Below are positions 45,401 through 54,424 of a stretch of 64,000 nucleotides of DNA, in pieces. This DNA is from Mucilaginibacter inviolabilis. Lineage in GTDB: Bacteria; Bacteroidota; Bacteroidia; Sphingobacteriales; Sphingobacteriaceae. Made by a program: the position numbers and the translations under genes. The notes beneath the pieces are model-generated. The model did no database searches and was not told where the DNA came from. It saw only the letters and a list, made by a program, of their open reading frames with translations. Location: positions 3,596,001 through 3,660,000 of the forward strand of contig NZ_JAANAT010000001.1 in the NCBI RefSeq assembly GCF_011089895.1, written 5' to 3'. How positions within the stretch are numbered: the first letter of the stretch is position 1; each line of letters starts with the position of its first letter.

Positions 45401-45612
45401 GGGATGGTAACCAGTTTTTCAACCTCTTCAGCGCTTCGGCCAGGCCATTGGGTAATAATATCTATTTCGGTATTGGTAACATCCGGAAATGCTTCAATAG
45501 GCATCTGGATAAAGGTGATTATCCCGCTAACAACCAGCAAGCCGGCCAAAGAAAGTATCAGGTACTTATTTTTTAATGAGAATCCAATTATTCCCTTAAG
45601 TAGTTTAGTCAT
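42451..45612 (-). CDS. czcA: CzcA-type heavy-metal efflux RND pump
   Basis: This 1053-residue proton-driven inner-membrane pump exports divalent cations through a tripartite channel. The transmembrane-4 motif LGAVDFGIIIDGAVVMVE carries Asp409, Asp415 and Glu422, the pattern known for Co/Zn/Cd pumps (HME1); copper/silver pumps have a different motif there. The two large periplasmic loops and the twelve-helix layout are full length. It is the last gene of the efflux unit, 24 bp after the adaptor gene. The ion assignment rests on the motif alone, and the neighbouring sensor is of the Cus/Czc type, so zinc, cobalt or cadmium are the best guess. Confidence 0.94.
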   Translation of the reverse strand: MTKLLKGIIGFSLKNKYLILSLAGLLVVSGIITFIQMPIEAFPDVTNTEIDIITQWPGRSAEEVEKLVTIPIEIALNPVQKKVSLRSSTIFGLSYVKVIFDDEVKDPEARQQVMNLLNNATLPPGLNPSVQPPVAPTGEIFRYTLKSSVRDVRELKTIQDWVIDRRLRAIPGIGDINSFGGKTKTYEITVNPEKLATLNITPLDVFTAVQKTNINVGGDMIIQNNQAFAVRGIGLLNDIHEIRNIVISNNNGVPVLVKDVANVEISNLPRLGWVGRSDALIDKQGKRTVVDDTDAVEAIIVMRKGENPTEVVTALKKEVDKLNNDVLPADTKIIPYYDRTNLIDYATHTVLHNLIEGIILVTLLVSLFMFNWRTTLIVSIIIPLALLFAFICLHLMGMSANLLSLGAVDFGIIIDGAVVMVEGMFVFLDHKAVMLGMDRFNKIAKMGMIKNNGAVLGKAIFFAKLIIITGLLPIFAFQKVEGKLFSPLAYTLGFALVGALITTLTLVPVLIKLLLSKNVHEKHNPFVHHLTAFMLNGFVRSFKRKEVVVTVSLIAMAIGLFSFKFLGSEFLPELDEGAIWLRVQLPYSVSLDQSVETSKQVRQILMTFPQVKYAVSQTGRPDNGTDVAGFYNNEFDVLMYPEEDWKPKISKEELINQMNKKLAKLPGVDLNFSQPISDNVEEAVSGVKGSIVVKVYGDSLNYMESKVNDVYRILKDVKGIEDLGVLKSIGLPELDIQLDQQKMAQYGVATADANSVISMAIGGQAASTLYEGVRTFDIRIRFPEAFRKTPADIGNLLVPTQSGAKVAIKQIADISQKTGPCLIFRDENERYATLKFSVRGRDMGSTIAEAQEKVNAKVKLKRGYHMAWQGDFENQQRAQKRLAQVVPISLALIFLLLFIMFGNVKDAALVFLNVPFAIVGGILALHITGTNFSISAGIGFIALFGICIQDGVLLITIFKHNLEELKGDSVTLYTAIKLGVNSRIRPVMMTALMAAIGLFPAAISHGIGSESSRPLARVVIGGILCAMLFSLWVFPLIFGWAYRKVDPSTKNVR

Positions 45613-45636
45613 CAGCTTTTAATTAAGGATAAATAA

Positions 45637-46740
45637 TTAGTTGTTTAATGACCCATAGATCAGTACCGCCTGCGAGCCAATCAGCCTGTCGCCTTTGGAT
45701 ACCCCGCTTTTGATATAGGCCAGTTTCCCGTTGATGCTGGATACTTCCACCGGTCTGATCTGTACATCTTTAGGACCTTTCAGAATAATCACATAATACT
45801 GGCTATGGTCAAAAATAAGGTCGCTGCTCGATACGGCTATCGCCTGCTCATTCTCGGTATTATTTACTGTTACGGTTGCAAACATCTGTGGCTTCAGCAT
45901 AAAATTCGGGTTGTCCAGAACAACCTTCATTTTCATTACTTTGCTATTGGGATCAAGCACATTCATCAGCTTGTCTACCTTCCCTTTGAAAACTTTATCT
46001 GGGTATGATATCGTACTTACTTCGGCCTCGTCGCCCTCATGTACTTTGCCTATATTTTCTTCATACACGTTGGCCTCTACCCATATTTTTTTAAGGTTGG
46101 ATATGGTAAACATAGGGGCGCTGTTATCCGTGCGGATAGATATGCTGTTGGTTACATTTTTTTGAACAATAAAACCATCAATCGGTGATTTGATCACATA
46201 TTCGCCATTGGGATTATTGCCATTGATCCGCAGGATACGTTGCGCTGCTGTACGGGCCGCTATAGCCTGCTCATAATTAACCTCGGCACTGGTAATATCC
46301 ACCTTTGAGGCCAGGCCGCTTTTAAACAGATCTCTTTGCTGATCGAGCTGTTTGGCGGTTAAGCGTACGTTGGTTTCGGCGTTGATGAGGGCCGCGTTAT
46401 AGTTGGCAACCTCGGCGCTTTTAATAACACCTAAAACCTGTCCGGCTTTTACCTGATCGCCCTGCATCACACTGATGTCCTGCAAAGTTCCGCTTATCAG
46501 CGGGAATATATTAATAACCTTATCGGTATTAAAATCAACCGCGCCGTTAAACTTAATGGCGTAGGTAATGTTGGTTACTTTTACCGTATCAATAACCAGT
46601 GTTTTCATCAAGGAATCCGGAACGGTATAAGGCACCCTCACATCCTCTTTGTTTTCGTTGGAATTACAGGCAAAAAGATTAAGCAGCGATAGTCCTGCTG
46701 CAACAAAAATCAATGGATTTATAGGGGTTGATCTTTTCAT
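45637..46740 (-). CDS. RND efflux periplasmic adaptor (CzcB/CusB-type), lipoprotein
   Basis: This 367-residue membrane-fusion protein has a lipobox ending NLFAC (Cys25), then barrel-sandwich halves around IFPLISGTLQDISVMQGDQVKAG and YVIKSPIDGFI, a helical hairpin between them and beta-barrel domains after. It links the inner-membrane pump to the TolC channel. It lies between those two genes (24-bp and 21-bp gaps). No long metal-binding N-terminal extension is present. Confidence 0.93.
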   Translation of the reverse strand: MKRSTPINPLIFVAAGLSLLNLFACNSNENKEDVRVPYTVPDSLMKTLVIDTVKVTNITYAIKFNGAVDFNTDKVINIFPLISGTLQDISVMQGDQVKAGQVLGVIKSAEVANYNAALINAETNVRLTAKQLDQQRDLFKSGLASKVDITSAEVNYEQAIAARTAAQRILRINGNNPNGEYVIKSPIDGFIVQKNVTNSISIRTDNSAPMFTISNLKKIWVEANVYEENIGKVHEGDEAEVSTISYPDKVFKGKVDKLMNVLDPNSKVMKMKVVLDNPNFMLKPQMFATVTVNNTENEQAIAVSSSDLIFDHSQYYVIILKGPKDVQIRPVEVSSINGKLAYIKSGVSKGDRLIGSQAVLIYGSLNN

Positions 46741-46761
46741 GAATTATCCTGTTAGCGTATT

Positions 46762-48039
46762 TTATTGTTGATTAAAAAAAGGGGTGCCGGTTATAAAATT
46801 CAATTGTTCAAGCGATGTAACCTTACTTAGCTGTAAGGCATTAAGCTGCAGCAGATTGTTTTTGTAAGAATCATAAAAGTCAAGAAATTCCAGTAAGCCG
46901 ATATTTCTTTTCTGATAGTTTTTAAATACTTCCTGTATCAAATGTGTAAAGTCATGCTTAAACTGCGGATCAAACCCGTTGTACAGATTCTCCAGGCGCA
47001 GGGCTCCTTTATAAGTAGTGGCCAGGTCCATTTCGAGCTGATCCTGCTGGCTTTGCAATTGTACCTTACTTTGGTCTATAGCTATGCGGGCCTGCTTAAT
47101 ACCGCCCTGGTTACGGTTAAAAAATGGCAGGTTAAATTCGATACCACCGGCAATGTAATTATTATTGAAAGCACCAAACTTGTCATAACTTACAGAAAGT
47201 GATACATCGGGTACTGCAGTGGCTTTTTGAAGTGCCAGATTAACTGTGTTATAATCAACCTGTGCTTTTGCATTCTTCAGATCGTACCGGTTGGCATAGG
47301 CAGAATCAAGCAGTTGCTTGTAAGGCTTTACAGTAACAGATTCATTAATATCATCATGATCGGCTACGGGCATAATATAAGTATTAGGCGATGCTTTGAT
47401 GAGCATCTTCAGCTCGCTTTCAGTAGTATCTATGCCAACAATAAGATTATTATACTCTGTTTGCAGAGCGTACAGTTGTGATTGTATACGCAGTACTTCT
47501 TTCTGCGCTATATTGCCTTTAGCATATTGCTCCTTAAATACTACTAATATTTTGGCCAGCGAACTGATCTCTTCGTTATAAACCTTGGCAGATTGCTGCT
47601 GATAATAGATGGTATAAAAATCGCTCCGGAGCGTAAATCTTAAGGTTCTGATCAGATCAAAAAATTGGTACCGGGCCTGGTCAACACTAATTTTGGCCAG
47701 TTGTATATTTTTATTGCGCTTGCCTGCTGTAGTAAATAACTGCGACAACCCAAGTGACTGATTACGATACGCATCGTGCGTATCATTATGGATACCATTA
47801 GCAAAATTAAAATCGGGGTTGGGGAACAGTCTTGCTGTAATTACCTGTGCGCTTGCTATATCTATATTATAGCGTTGGGCCAGCAGGTTGAGGTTTTTGT
47901 TTAAAAATTCTTTTTCGGCATCTTTTACATTCATTTTCAATGTATCGTTACCAGGGCTTTGTGCGTAAGCACTGGCCCCGGTAACCATACACCATAGTTG
48001 AATTGAATAGAAAAGAACGATAACAAATTTGAAGTGCAT
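46762..48039 (-). CDS. TolC-family outer-membrane efflux channel (CzcC/CusC-type)
   Basis: This 425-residue protein has a signal peptide (cut near SAYAQ, residue 27) and the two long helical repeats of the outer-membrane efflux protein family; NLLAQRYNIDIASAQVITARLFPNPDF is the classical opening, mirrored by YRNQSLGLSQLFTTAGKR and FNLPFFNRNQGG later. It forms the outer-membrane exit duct for the metal pump. It follows the sensor kinase by 68 bp. Confidence 0.93.
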   Translation of the reverse strand: MHFKFVIVLFYSIQLWCMVTGASAYAQSPGNDTLKMNVKDAEKEFLNKNLNLLAQRYNIDIASAQVITARLFPNPDFNFANGIHNDTHDAYRNQSLGLSQLFTTAGKRNKNIQLAKISVDQARYQFFDLIRTLRFTLRSDFYTIYYQQQSAKVYNEEISSLAKILVVFKEQYAKGNIAQKEVLRIQSQLYALQTEYNNLIVGIDTTESELKMLIKASPNTYIMPVADHDDINESVTVKPYKQLLDSAYANRYDLKNAKAQVDYNTVNLALQKATAVPDVSLSVSYDKFGAFNNNYIAGGIEFNLPFFNRNQGGIKQARIAIDQSKVQLQSQQDQLEMDLATTYKGALRLENLYNGFDPQFKHDFTHLIQEVFKNYQKRNIGLLEFLDFYDSYKNNLLQLNALQLSKVTSLEQLNFITGTPFFNQQ

Positions 48040-48107
48040 AGTATATTTGTTTTAGCAAAATTACAAACAGCGAATTAGAACCAGGTTAAAGCTACATTAG
48101 AACGGCA

Positions 48108-49472
48108 TTAGATTACCGAAGGTCGGAATTTAACAGTAAAAATAGCACCCTTATCTTTTTCAGATTCTACCAAAATAACGCCGTTAAATAAATGGATAAT
48201 TTTCTGGGTAACATACAAACCTATGCCGCTTCCCTGAAACGAACGACCGTTTGGGCTACGGTAAAACGAGGTAAATATTTCCTGCAGATCGCCGGCGGGT
48301 ATGCCTATCCCCGAATCTCTTATTTTAATACTGATTGTTTCCTGATCGGCATACAGATTACATACCACAGGCTGGTTATTAGAAAATTTAAAAGCGTTAC
48401 CAATTAAATTATTAAAGGCTATGGTAAGCAAGGCCTTATTGGCATAAATGCGCAAAAGATCGGCATCCTCGGGGAGTTTCGAAATTTCGAGGACTAATTT
48501 ACCGGCATCTTTTTGTTTTTTCCAGTAATCGTGCAGATCCCATATGAGTTCATCAATCATCACCGGCTCGCGTTTGGCCTGTGTGTATTGCATATCGGTT
48601 TGGGCAAGTTCTACCAGGCTGGTTATAGTTTCATTTAGCCTTTCTGAATCGGTTAAAACAGAGCGCAGCGTTTTTTGATATTCTTCGGGCGTTCTGGGTC
48701 TGGTTAAGGCCACTTCTATTTCGCCAACAGTACTGGTAACGGGTGTTCTTAATTCGTGCGAGGCATTGGTTACAAAAGCCTGCTGTAATTCAAACGCGTT
48801 TTGGAGATGCTCCAGCAAACGGTTAAAATACCTGGCCAATGCCGTTATCTCATCTTTCCCCTTACCTTCTTCAACCCTTAAATGTAAATTATTAACCGTT
48901 ATGCGGTTCATTTGCATAATTAAGCCATCAATAGGTGCCAGGGACCGTTGAGCAAACCACCGGCCCAGGAAAAATAATAATCCGTTGATACCCAGAAAAG
49001 AAACCAGCATGATCTGCGCCATCTTAATCAAACGGTTATAGTTGAGTTCGTCAAAAGCCGATACCAGGATAACAAAATTACCCTGGTTGTCATTATAATA
49101 AATACCAACCGTTTGCCGCTTACCTTCGGTAAACTGCATAAACTTTTTATTACGGATTTTATCAATAACACTGGCCGACCAATACTGATGCGCCCCGCCA
49201 ATAAAAGATTTATCGTGCTCATCATACATCCCCAGTATTTCGCCGGGTAATTTGGCCAGGTAGCGTTCACGTACATGGTTTAATGAATCGGTTGATATTT
49301 CATCAGCCTCAAAATAAAGCTGGGCCGCTACTTTAGCCCTGTCTTTTAGATGTCCGTAAAAGTCGTTTTTAAAAAGATTATAAAATATAGAATAAATAAC
49401 CGCCAATATGACCAGCAATAAACCTGCGGTAATGAGCGAAAAGTGAAGCGCCAGCCGGTTTTTTATCTTCAT
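48108..49472 (-). CDS. HAMP-domain sensor histidine kinase
   Basis: This 454-residue kinase has two membrane helices (about 12-34 and 150-172) around a periplasmic sensor of roughly 115 residues, a HAMP region (about 172-225), the phospho-accepting His239 in NASHELRTP and an ATPase domain with NLIGNAFKFSN, DSGIGIP and GSGIGLYV. It should sense metal in the periplasm and phosphorylate the regulator encoded just upstream (6-bp gap). The sensor part contains His and acidic residues but no obvious metal cluster. Confidence 0.95.
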   Translation of the reverse strand: MKIKNRLALHFSLITAGLLLVILAVIYSIFYNLFKNDFYGHLKDRAKVAAQLYFEADEISTDSLNHVRERYLAKLPGEILGMYDEHDKSFIGGAHQYWSASVIDKIRNKKFMQFTEGKRQTVGIYYNDNQGNFVILVSAFDELNYNRLIKMAQIMLVSFLGINGLLFFLGRWFAQRSLAPIDGLIMQMNRITVNNLHLRVEEGKGKDEITALARYFNRLLEHLQNAFELQQAFVTNASHELRTPVTSTVGEIEVALTRPRTPEEYQKTLRSVLTDSERLNETITSLVELAQTDMQYTQAKREPVMIDELIWDLHDYWKKQKDAGKLVLEISKLPEDADLLRIYANKALLTIAFNNLIGNAFKFSNNQPVVCNLYADQETISIKIRDSGIGIPAGDLQEIFTSFYRSPNGRSFQGSGIGLYVTQKIIHLFNGVILVESEKDKGAIFTVKFRPSVI

Positions 49473-49478
49473 AACAGT

Positions 49479-50159
49479 TTAAGCGTCTTTCATGATATAG
49501 CCCATTCCTATAATGGTATAAATTAACTTGCTACTAAAGCCTTTTTCTATTTTTTTACGAAGATAGTTTACATAAACATCTATAAAATTGGTACCGGTAT
49601 CAAACTCAATGCTCCAAACTTTTTCGGCGATATATTCTCTTGACAATGTTTTGTTAGGATGCCGCATAAACAGCTCCAGCAAGGTATACTCCTTGGCAGT
49701 TAAAGTGATCTGCACTCCTTCACGTTCCGCGGTTTTGCTCCAGGTATCCAGGTTCAGATCGCCGAAGGAGATCATCTGCTCATCGGTTTGCGAGCGTTTA
49801 AACCGGCGTAACAGGGCCTCTATACGGGCCAGTAACTCGCTAAAGTGAAAAGGTTTCACCAGGTAATCATCTGCACCGGCCTGTAAACCTTTTACTTTAT
49901 TATTTACATTATCCAGCGCGGTTAAAATCAAAATAGGAATATTAACACCGGCCTTTCTAAACTGGCGGCATAGTTCAATCCCGCTTATATCCGGCAGCAT
50001 TACATCCAGGATAATGATATCAAAGTTGTGTGTGTCTATAATTTTTTTGGCAGATGCGCCATCACCGGCCACCGTGGCATTATAGCCATTCTCTTCCAAA
50101 CCTTTGGAAACAAATGCGGCTACCTTGCTTTCATCTTCTACTAAAAAAACATTTCCCAT
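49479..50159 (-). CDS. OmpR-family response regulator
   Basis: This 226-residue regulator has a receiver domain (1-118; phospho-acceptor Asp52 in ILDVMLPD and the conserved Lys in DYLVKPF) and a winged-helix DNA-binding domain (about 128-225, with LTAKEYTLLELFMRH). It pairs with the histidine kinase after it and heads the efflux unit, so it probably activates the czc-type genes. The divergent antiporter gene lies 188 bp away. Confidence 0.96.
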   Translation of the reverse strand: MGNVFLVEDESKVAAFVSKGLEENGYNATVAGDGASAKKIIDTHNFDIIILDVMLPDISGIELCRQFRKAGVNIPILILTALDNVNNKVKGLQAGADDYLVKPFHFSELLARIEALLRRFKRSQTDEQMISFGDLNLDTWSKTAEREGVQITLTAKEYTLLELFMRHPNKTLSREYIAEKVWSIEFDTGTNFIDVYVNYLRKKIEKGFSSKLIYTIIGMGYIMKDA

Positions 50160-50347
50160 TTTAAATACCTCACTATTAATACGCTATAAGATAAGAATCC
50201 TTTTTTTATTCAAAGAATCATATTATAAATGAAGTTTGCATGATTTTTGGGTTTACAGCCCCTATAATGTAGATATTTTAAGCTTTTGGGCGCTGATAAA
50301 TTTATTGTTTACATTTATGACCAGGAGCAGATAGTATAAAGCCTTTT

Positions 50348-51592
50348 ATGGAGAATTACAGCATTGTTATATTTATTCTTGCGGTGATGATTGGTCTTTC
50401 GGCTATTGCCGATAAAATTAAGCTTCCTTATCCTGTACTGTTGATTGTTGCCGGTATTGCCGTAGGGTTTACCCCCCAGATACCAGATATAGAGCTCAAT
50501 CCCGAGATCGTTTTCCTGATATTTTTACCGCCATTGCTGTATGACGCGGCATTTAATATCTCATTCCAAACTTTTAAAACTAATATCAATACGATAGGCA
50601 CTTTGGCTATTTCGCTGGTGTTTATTACTACCTGTGGCATTGCTGTAGCTGCCCATTATATGATACCCGGTATGACCTGGCCGCTTTCCTTTGTACTTGG
50701 TGCCATACTTTCGGCTACAGACGCGGTAGCAGCTATGAGTATTACCAAAGGCCTGGGACTCACACATAACACCAACACCATACTGGAAGGTGAAAGCCTG
50801 GTGAATGATGCTTCGGCATTGGTAGCCTATCGCTTTGCGGTTGCCGCTGTAACCGGTACTGCCTTTGTATTCTGGAAGGCTTCGTTGCAGTTTATCATAC
50901 TGATGGCCGGGGGATTTGTTATTGGGGCTGTGATGGGCAGAATTCTGGCCTTTATCATTAAACGGGTACATACTAACAGTTTAGTAACCATTAGTTTTAT
51001 GCTGCTGATGCCCTTTGTAACTTACCTGGTTGCCGAAGACCTGCATGTTTCTGGTGTTATTGCGGTAGTGATCCTGGGTTTAAGTATAGCGCGTTTCAGT
51101 AACAAAGTATTTCCTGATGCCTTAAAAAAACAATCCAAATCTATCTGGGATATCATTATTTTTTTATTGAACGGCTTAATCTTTATTTTGATAGGCCTGC
51201 AATTTCCACAGGTTATAAAAGGTCTTAATAATAGTCAGATACTGGCCTATATAGGCTATGCTTTTATCATAACGGTTATTGCCTTGCTGTTACGCATGGC
51301 GCGTGTGTTTTTACAACGGATAAATTTGCAACGGGCTTTTCAAAAAGGCAAAGGAAAAATCACAGAAGATGCCTTGTTGGATATGAAAAACAGTTTGATC
51401 ATTAGCTGGTCGGGCATGCGGGGTATTGTATCATTGGCTATAGCTATTGGTTTGCCCGCAACTTTGGCCGATGGCAGTCCATTTCCGGAACGGCACGCTA
51501 TCATATTCATTTCGGTGGTGGTAGTTCTATTTACACTGATTGGTCAGGGTCTTACCCTGCCCTGGATCGTAAAACGTTTAAAAACCGATTAA
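50348..51592 (+). CDS. CPA1-family Na+/H+ (K+/H+) antiporter
   Basis: This 414-residue polytopic membrane protein of the NhaP group has the ion-binding SATDAVAAM (Asp125) and ESLVNDASALVAY with Asn153-Asp154, and a later WSGMRGIVSLAIAIGLP. It is shorter than the 520-550 residues of many NhaP proteins because it lacks the C-terminal cytoplasmic tail. It exchanges sodium or potassium for protons. It is divergent from the metal efflux regulator; no direct link is seen. Confidence 0.93.
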   Translation: MENYSIVIFILAVMIGLSAIADKIKLPYPVLLIVAGIAVGFTPQIPDIELNPEIVFLIFLPPLLYDAAFNISFQTFKTNINTIGTLAISLVFITTCGIAVAAHYMIPGMTWPLSFVLGAILSATDAVAAMSITKGLGLTHNTNTILEGESLVNDASALVAYRFAVAAVTGTAFVFWKASLQFIILMAGGFVIGAVMGRILAFIIKRVHTNSLVTISFMLLMPFVTYLVAEDLHVSGVIAVVILGLSIARFSNKVFPDALKKQSKSIWDIIIFLLNGLIFILIGLQFPQVIKGLNNSQILAYIGYAFIITVIALLLRMARVFLQRINLQRAFQKGKGKITEDALLDMKNSLIISWSGMRGIVSLAIAIGLPATLADGSPFPERHAIIFISVVVVLFTLIGQGLTLPWIVKRLKTD

Positions 51593-51687
51593 AATAATTG
51601 TAACAATAAGCATCTGTTTAAAAAACAGGGGCAATTTAAACCTGTATTTAAAGTTATGATAAGCGTATTTTTATTTAATGCTTTAAT

Positions 51688-52638
51688 ATGAATAAGTGCA
51701 ATATCAAACCATATACGTGTCTTTTTATTTCGACTTTTACTTTTATCTTTTTTCTGTTTACCGATAGCACTGTGTTTGCTCAAAACACTGCCCGCTCAGA
51801 AGATATTCCACTTTGGCAGGGCGCACCACCGGATGGCCCGGGACCGCAAGGGTCTGAAAATGTAAGTACCAATGGCTCCTACACTAATATTTCGGTGCCC
51901 CGGCTAATTGTTCACCAACCAGAGCATCCAAACGGTATAGCTGTATTGGTGATCAGCGGTGGCGGCTACGCACATTTGGAGGCAGGAAAAGAAAGCACCC
52001 CGGCCGCTAACTGGCTGCAATCTGAAGGCATTACCGCTTTTGAACTCATTTATCGTTTACCGGGAGAGGGCTGGACTAACACGAATGTACCTTTTCAAGA
52101 CGGGCAACGGGCCATGCGCATCATCAGGAGCTTATCAAAAAAATATGGATACGATCCGCACCGTATCGGCATCATGGGCTTTTCGGCCGGTGGGCATTTG
52201 GCCGGAATGACAGCGACAACATTTGATCAGCAATTCTATACTCCGGTTGACAAAACCGATCTCGTATCTGCCAGGCCCGATTTTGCAGCGTTGCTTTACC
52301 CGGTAATAACGATGCTGCCGCCATATGATCATACCCATTCCGAGAAAGAAATTATAGGCAAGCATCCCGACAAAAAGGCTCAAAAACGTTACTCGGTGCA
52401 GCTTCATGTTACCCGGAAAACGCCGCCTACCTTCCTGGCCCAGGCCGAGGACGATCCTATCTCCAATGTGCAGAACAGCCGTTTAATGTATTCAGCACTT
52501 CAGGAGCAACAGATACTAACCGAAATTCATCTTTTCCCTACCGGTGGGCATGGTTGGGGGATGGGAGCTCCAGGTTTACCTGAGCAGGAATGGCCAAAAT
52601 ACTTTAAAACCTGGCTTAAACGTATCCATATTTATTAA
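51688..52638 (+). CDS. Exported alpha/beta hydrolase, acetyl-xylan-esterase-like
   Basis: This 316-residue protein has a signal peptide (cut near STVFAQ, residue 33), then PLWQGAPPDGPG, the oxyanion loop SGGGYAHLE, the nucleophile elbow GFSAGGH, an acid in AEDDPISN and a His in GGHGWGMG. This layout is that of esterases that remove acyl groups from plant or other glycans (BD-FAE/acetyl-xylan type). Expected in the periplasm. It is followed by a terminator, so it is monocistronic. Confidence 0.92.
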   Translation: MNKCNIKPYTCLFISTFTFIFFLFTDSTVFAQNTARSEDIPLWQGAPPDGPGPQGSENVSTNGSYTNISVPRLIVHQPEHPNGIAVLVISGGGYAHLEAGKESTPAANWLQSEGITAFELIYRLPGEGWTNTNVPFQDGQRAMRIIRSLSKKYGYDPHRIGIMGFSAGGHLAGMTATTFDQQFYTPVDKTDLVSARPDFAALLYPVITMLPPYDHTHSEKEIIGKHPDKKAQKRYSVQLHVTRKTPPTFLAQAEDDPISNVQNSRLMYSALQEQQILTEIHLFPTGGHGWGMGAPGLPEQEWPKYFKTWLKRIHIY

Positions 52639-52643
52639 AAACA

Positions 52644-52675
52644 AAACCCCTACATGATGCGTGCAGGGGTTTCTA
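52644..52675 (+). terminator. Intrinsic terminator of the esterase gene
   Basis: AAACCCCT pairs with AGGGGTTT around a 13-base loop, within 8 bp after the stop codon. Confidence 0.8.
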
Positions 52676-52755
52676 CGTCTACCGATATCAGGAATAATCT
52701 TTCCCTGATTATTGATAGGTTATTAAAATTTGCTTCATTGATTTAGCTATAATGA

Positions 52756-53367
52756 TTAATGTAATTCAACTCCAACCACTTGGCCATCATTGTCTATATT
52801 AACAAATGCAAAAGTTAGGTAATAGCGATTAGTGTTATAAGATTGTTGCTGATAGTAATTGATACCTCCATAACCATCATCTGCATGCCCAGCATATTTA
52901 TCGTAAGTACCCGAATAATTAACTCCAACAGTAGTTTCAAGGTAGTATTTTCCCGGCTTTAGGTTTGGAAAGGTAAATTCTCCTGTTGAATTTGTAATAG
53001 CTGTATAATGATAATACCATGCTTGCTTACTCATGTAAACAAACCTAAGCTTTTTTTCATTTTGCTTTTTCTTTTTTAAATCAAGAAATTCCAACAAATA
53101 CGGTGTTACCGGAAACAGCACTACTGTGGAGCGATTAGCATTTATTCGTGATGCAAACAAAGCCTTATTTCCGTTTGCAGCCCTACGTACATAAGCAACA
53201 CCTTTTATAGTAGAAGCGCCGCGCCCCAAGGCATTAATAGCTACCACTGAGTCAAACTTTGTTTGCGGGTATATATAAGTAGTGTCATTTCTTTCGGGTT
53301 GTACATATTGGCCTCTCGCAATAAATGTAAAAAGAGTAAACGCCAGCATTAAAGGGATTGTTTTCAT
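52756..53367 (-). CDS. Secreted protein of unknown function with a carboxypeptidase-regulatory-like strand motif (203 aa)
   Basis: The product has a signal peptide (cut near ARGQY, residue 19) and a beta-rich mature part. NSTGEFTFPNLKPGKYYLETT resembles the regulatory-like or SpaA-type beta-sandwich. The rest is rich in Tyr and Gln and I do not recognise it. It lies alone on the minus strand, with a terminator-like hairpin upstream belonging to the next gene. Confidence 0.7.
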   Translation of the reverse strand: MKTIPLMLAFTLFTFIARGQYVQPERNDTTYIYPQTKFDSVVAINALGRGASTIKGVAYVRRAANGNKALFASRINANRSTVVLFPVTPYLLEFLDLKKKKQNEKKLRFVYMSKQAWYYHYTAITNSTGEFTFPNLKPGKYYLETTVGVNYSGTYDKYAGHADDGYGGINYYQQQSYNTNRYYLTFAFVNIDNDGQVVGVELH

Positions 53368-53677
53368 TCGATATGTTTTAACGTTTGTTACATCTAAGTT
53401 TGATCAAATAAATATGATTTTATAAGAAAAATGACAGCATATATTTTAATCCCGCAGGATTAAAGCACTTTTTAGAAATTTGGATTTAAATTAAACAATG
53501 CTCCAGACACAACTCTATTTTTATAAGTAGTTGACTAAAAACACTTAAAAGGCCGATTCAAAAAAGCCCATATCGATCATCAAACTAAAAAGCCCCGCGA
53601 ATATGCGGGGCTTGATTATAAAAAAAACCGACAAATAAAAATACCCCTATTATTTACGTACCGGCAAGATCGATCGC
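53368..53677. other. Intergenic stretch with terminator
   Basis: These 310 bp lie between two minus-strand secreted-protein genes. They contain the hairpin AAGCCCCGC/GCGGGGCTT (53590-53613) and A/T-rich sequence that should hold the promoter of the gene starting at 53367. No coding frame is supported. Confidence 0.5.
53590..53613 (-). terminator. Intrinsic terminator
   Basis: AAGCCCCGC (53590-53598) and GCGGGGCTT (53605-53613) form a 9-bp stem with a 6-base loop, with A-runs before it. It lies about 65 bp after the stop at 53678. Confidence 0.75.
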
Positions 53678-54163
53678 TTACGGTTTAGTGATGGCAATAT
53701 CTATTTTCCCATCTTCCATACCTTCTATATTCTTGTCAGTAAATATGGTTTTGGAAGTCTTCTCCAGGGCAGTTAACAGATCTTCTGTACTACCTTTGGC
53801 ATGAGCTACTAAAATTACAGAACCGGTACCGCTAAACTTCATTTTGGTGCTATCAACCCCGGCGCAGGCTTTCACATTGGCATTCAGTTTCCGGAGATTT
53901 TCCATGGTAATACCTTTTATGGTGATAACTGTTTTATACCCTGTAAGCGCATTGGCAGGTGCAGATGCAGTTGCATCAGCTTTCTTTTTCTTTTTAAAGA
54001 TCCCTAAAACTTTGTCGCCGGTGCCACCAGCCCGGTTTGCAGTGCTCGACGCATTATCTGCTTTGTTAAGTAAACTGTTTGCTTTGTCGATAATGCCCTG
54101 TGCTTTCACTGTAGATGCCCCTCCAACTACGAAGAGCAAAATTAAAACGATAAGATTTTTCAT
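53678..54163 (-). CDS. Secreted protein of unknown function (161 aa)
   Basis: A signal peptide (cut near TVKAQG, residue 22) is followed by an Ala/Asn/Ser-rich low-complexity linker with a KKKKK run, then a folded part beginning TGYKTVITIKGITM that shows the beta-alpha-beta rhythm of a small heavy-metal-associated-like (ferredoxin-like) domain with a single Cys. This last assignment is only a guess from strand and helix pattern. It is divergent from the OsmC gene. Confidence 0.7.
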   Translation of the reverse strand: MKNLIVLILLFVVGGASTVKAQGIIDKANSLLNKADNASSTANRAGGTGDKVLGIFKKKKKADATASAPANALTGYKTVITIKGITMENLRKLNANVKACAGVDSTKMKFSGTGSVILVAHAKGSTEDLLTALEKTSKTIFTDKNIEGMEDGKIDIAITKP

Positions 54164-54424
54164 GACGGATTGATTTGGTTAATGCCTGTATAGATTATTA
54201 TAGATGATGGTAGCTTCATATAGTTCCCTTCGATGCGTTCAGGTTATAGGGATATCTTACACATCTATACATCAATAATTACTATACAAAACTATTTCAT
54301 AAATACATGAATGGAAATACCAGTATTTTTGGAATTATTTATACCAGTTTTCAGGTAGTTTTTTAAATCTCCGGAAAGCGTGTTTTCAAAAGCATTAACT
54401 TCACTTACAATAATTATTTACCAT

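Noticed and set aside
54317..54354. ATACCAGT direct repeats 24 bp apart upstream of the OsmC gene
   Set aside because: Spacing and sequence do not fit a known regulator class, and two short matches in A/T-rich DNA may be chance.
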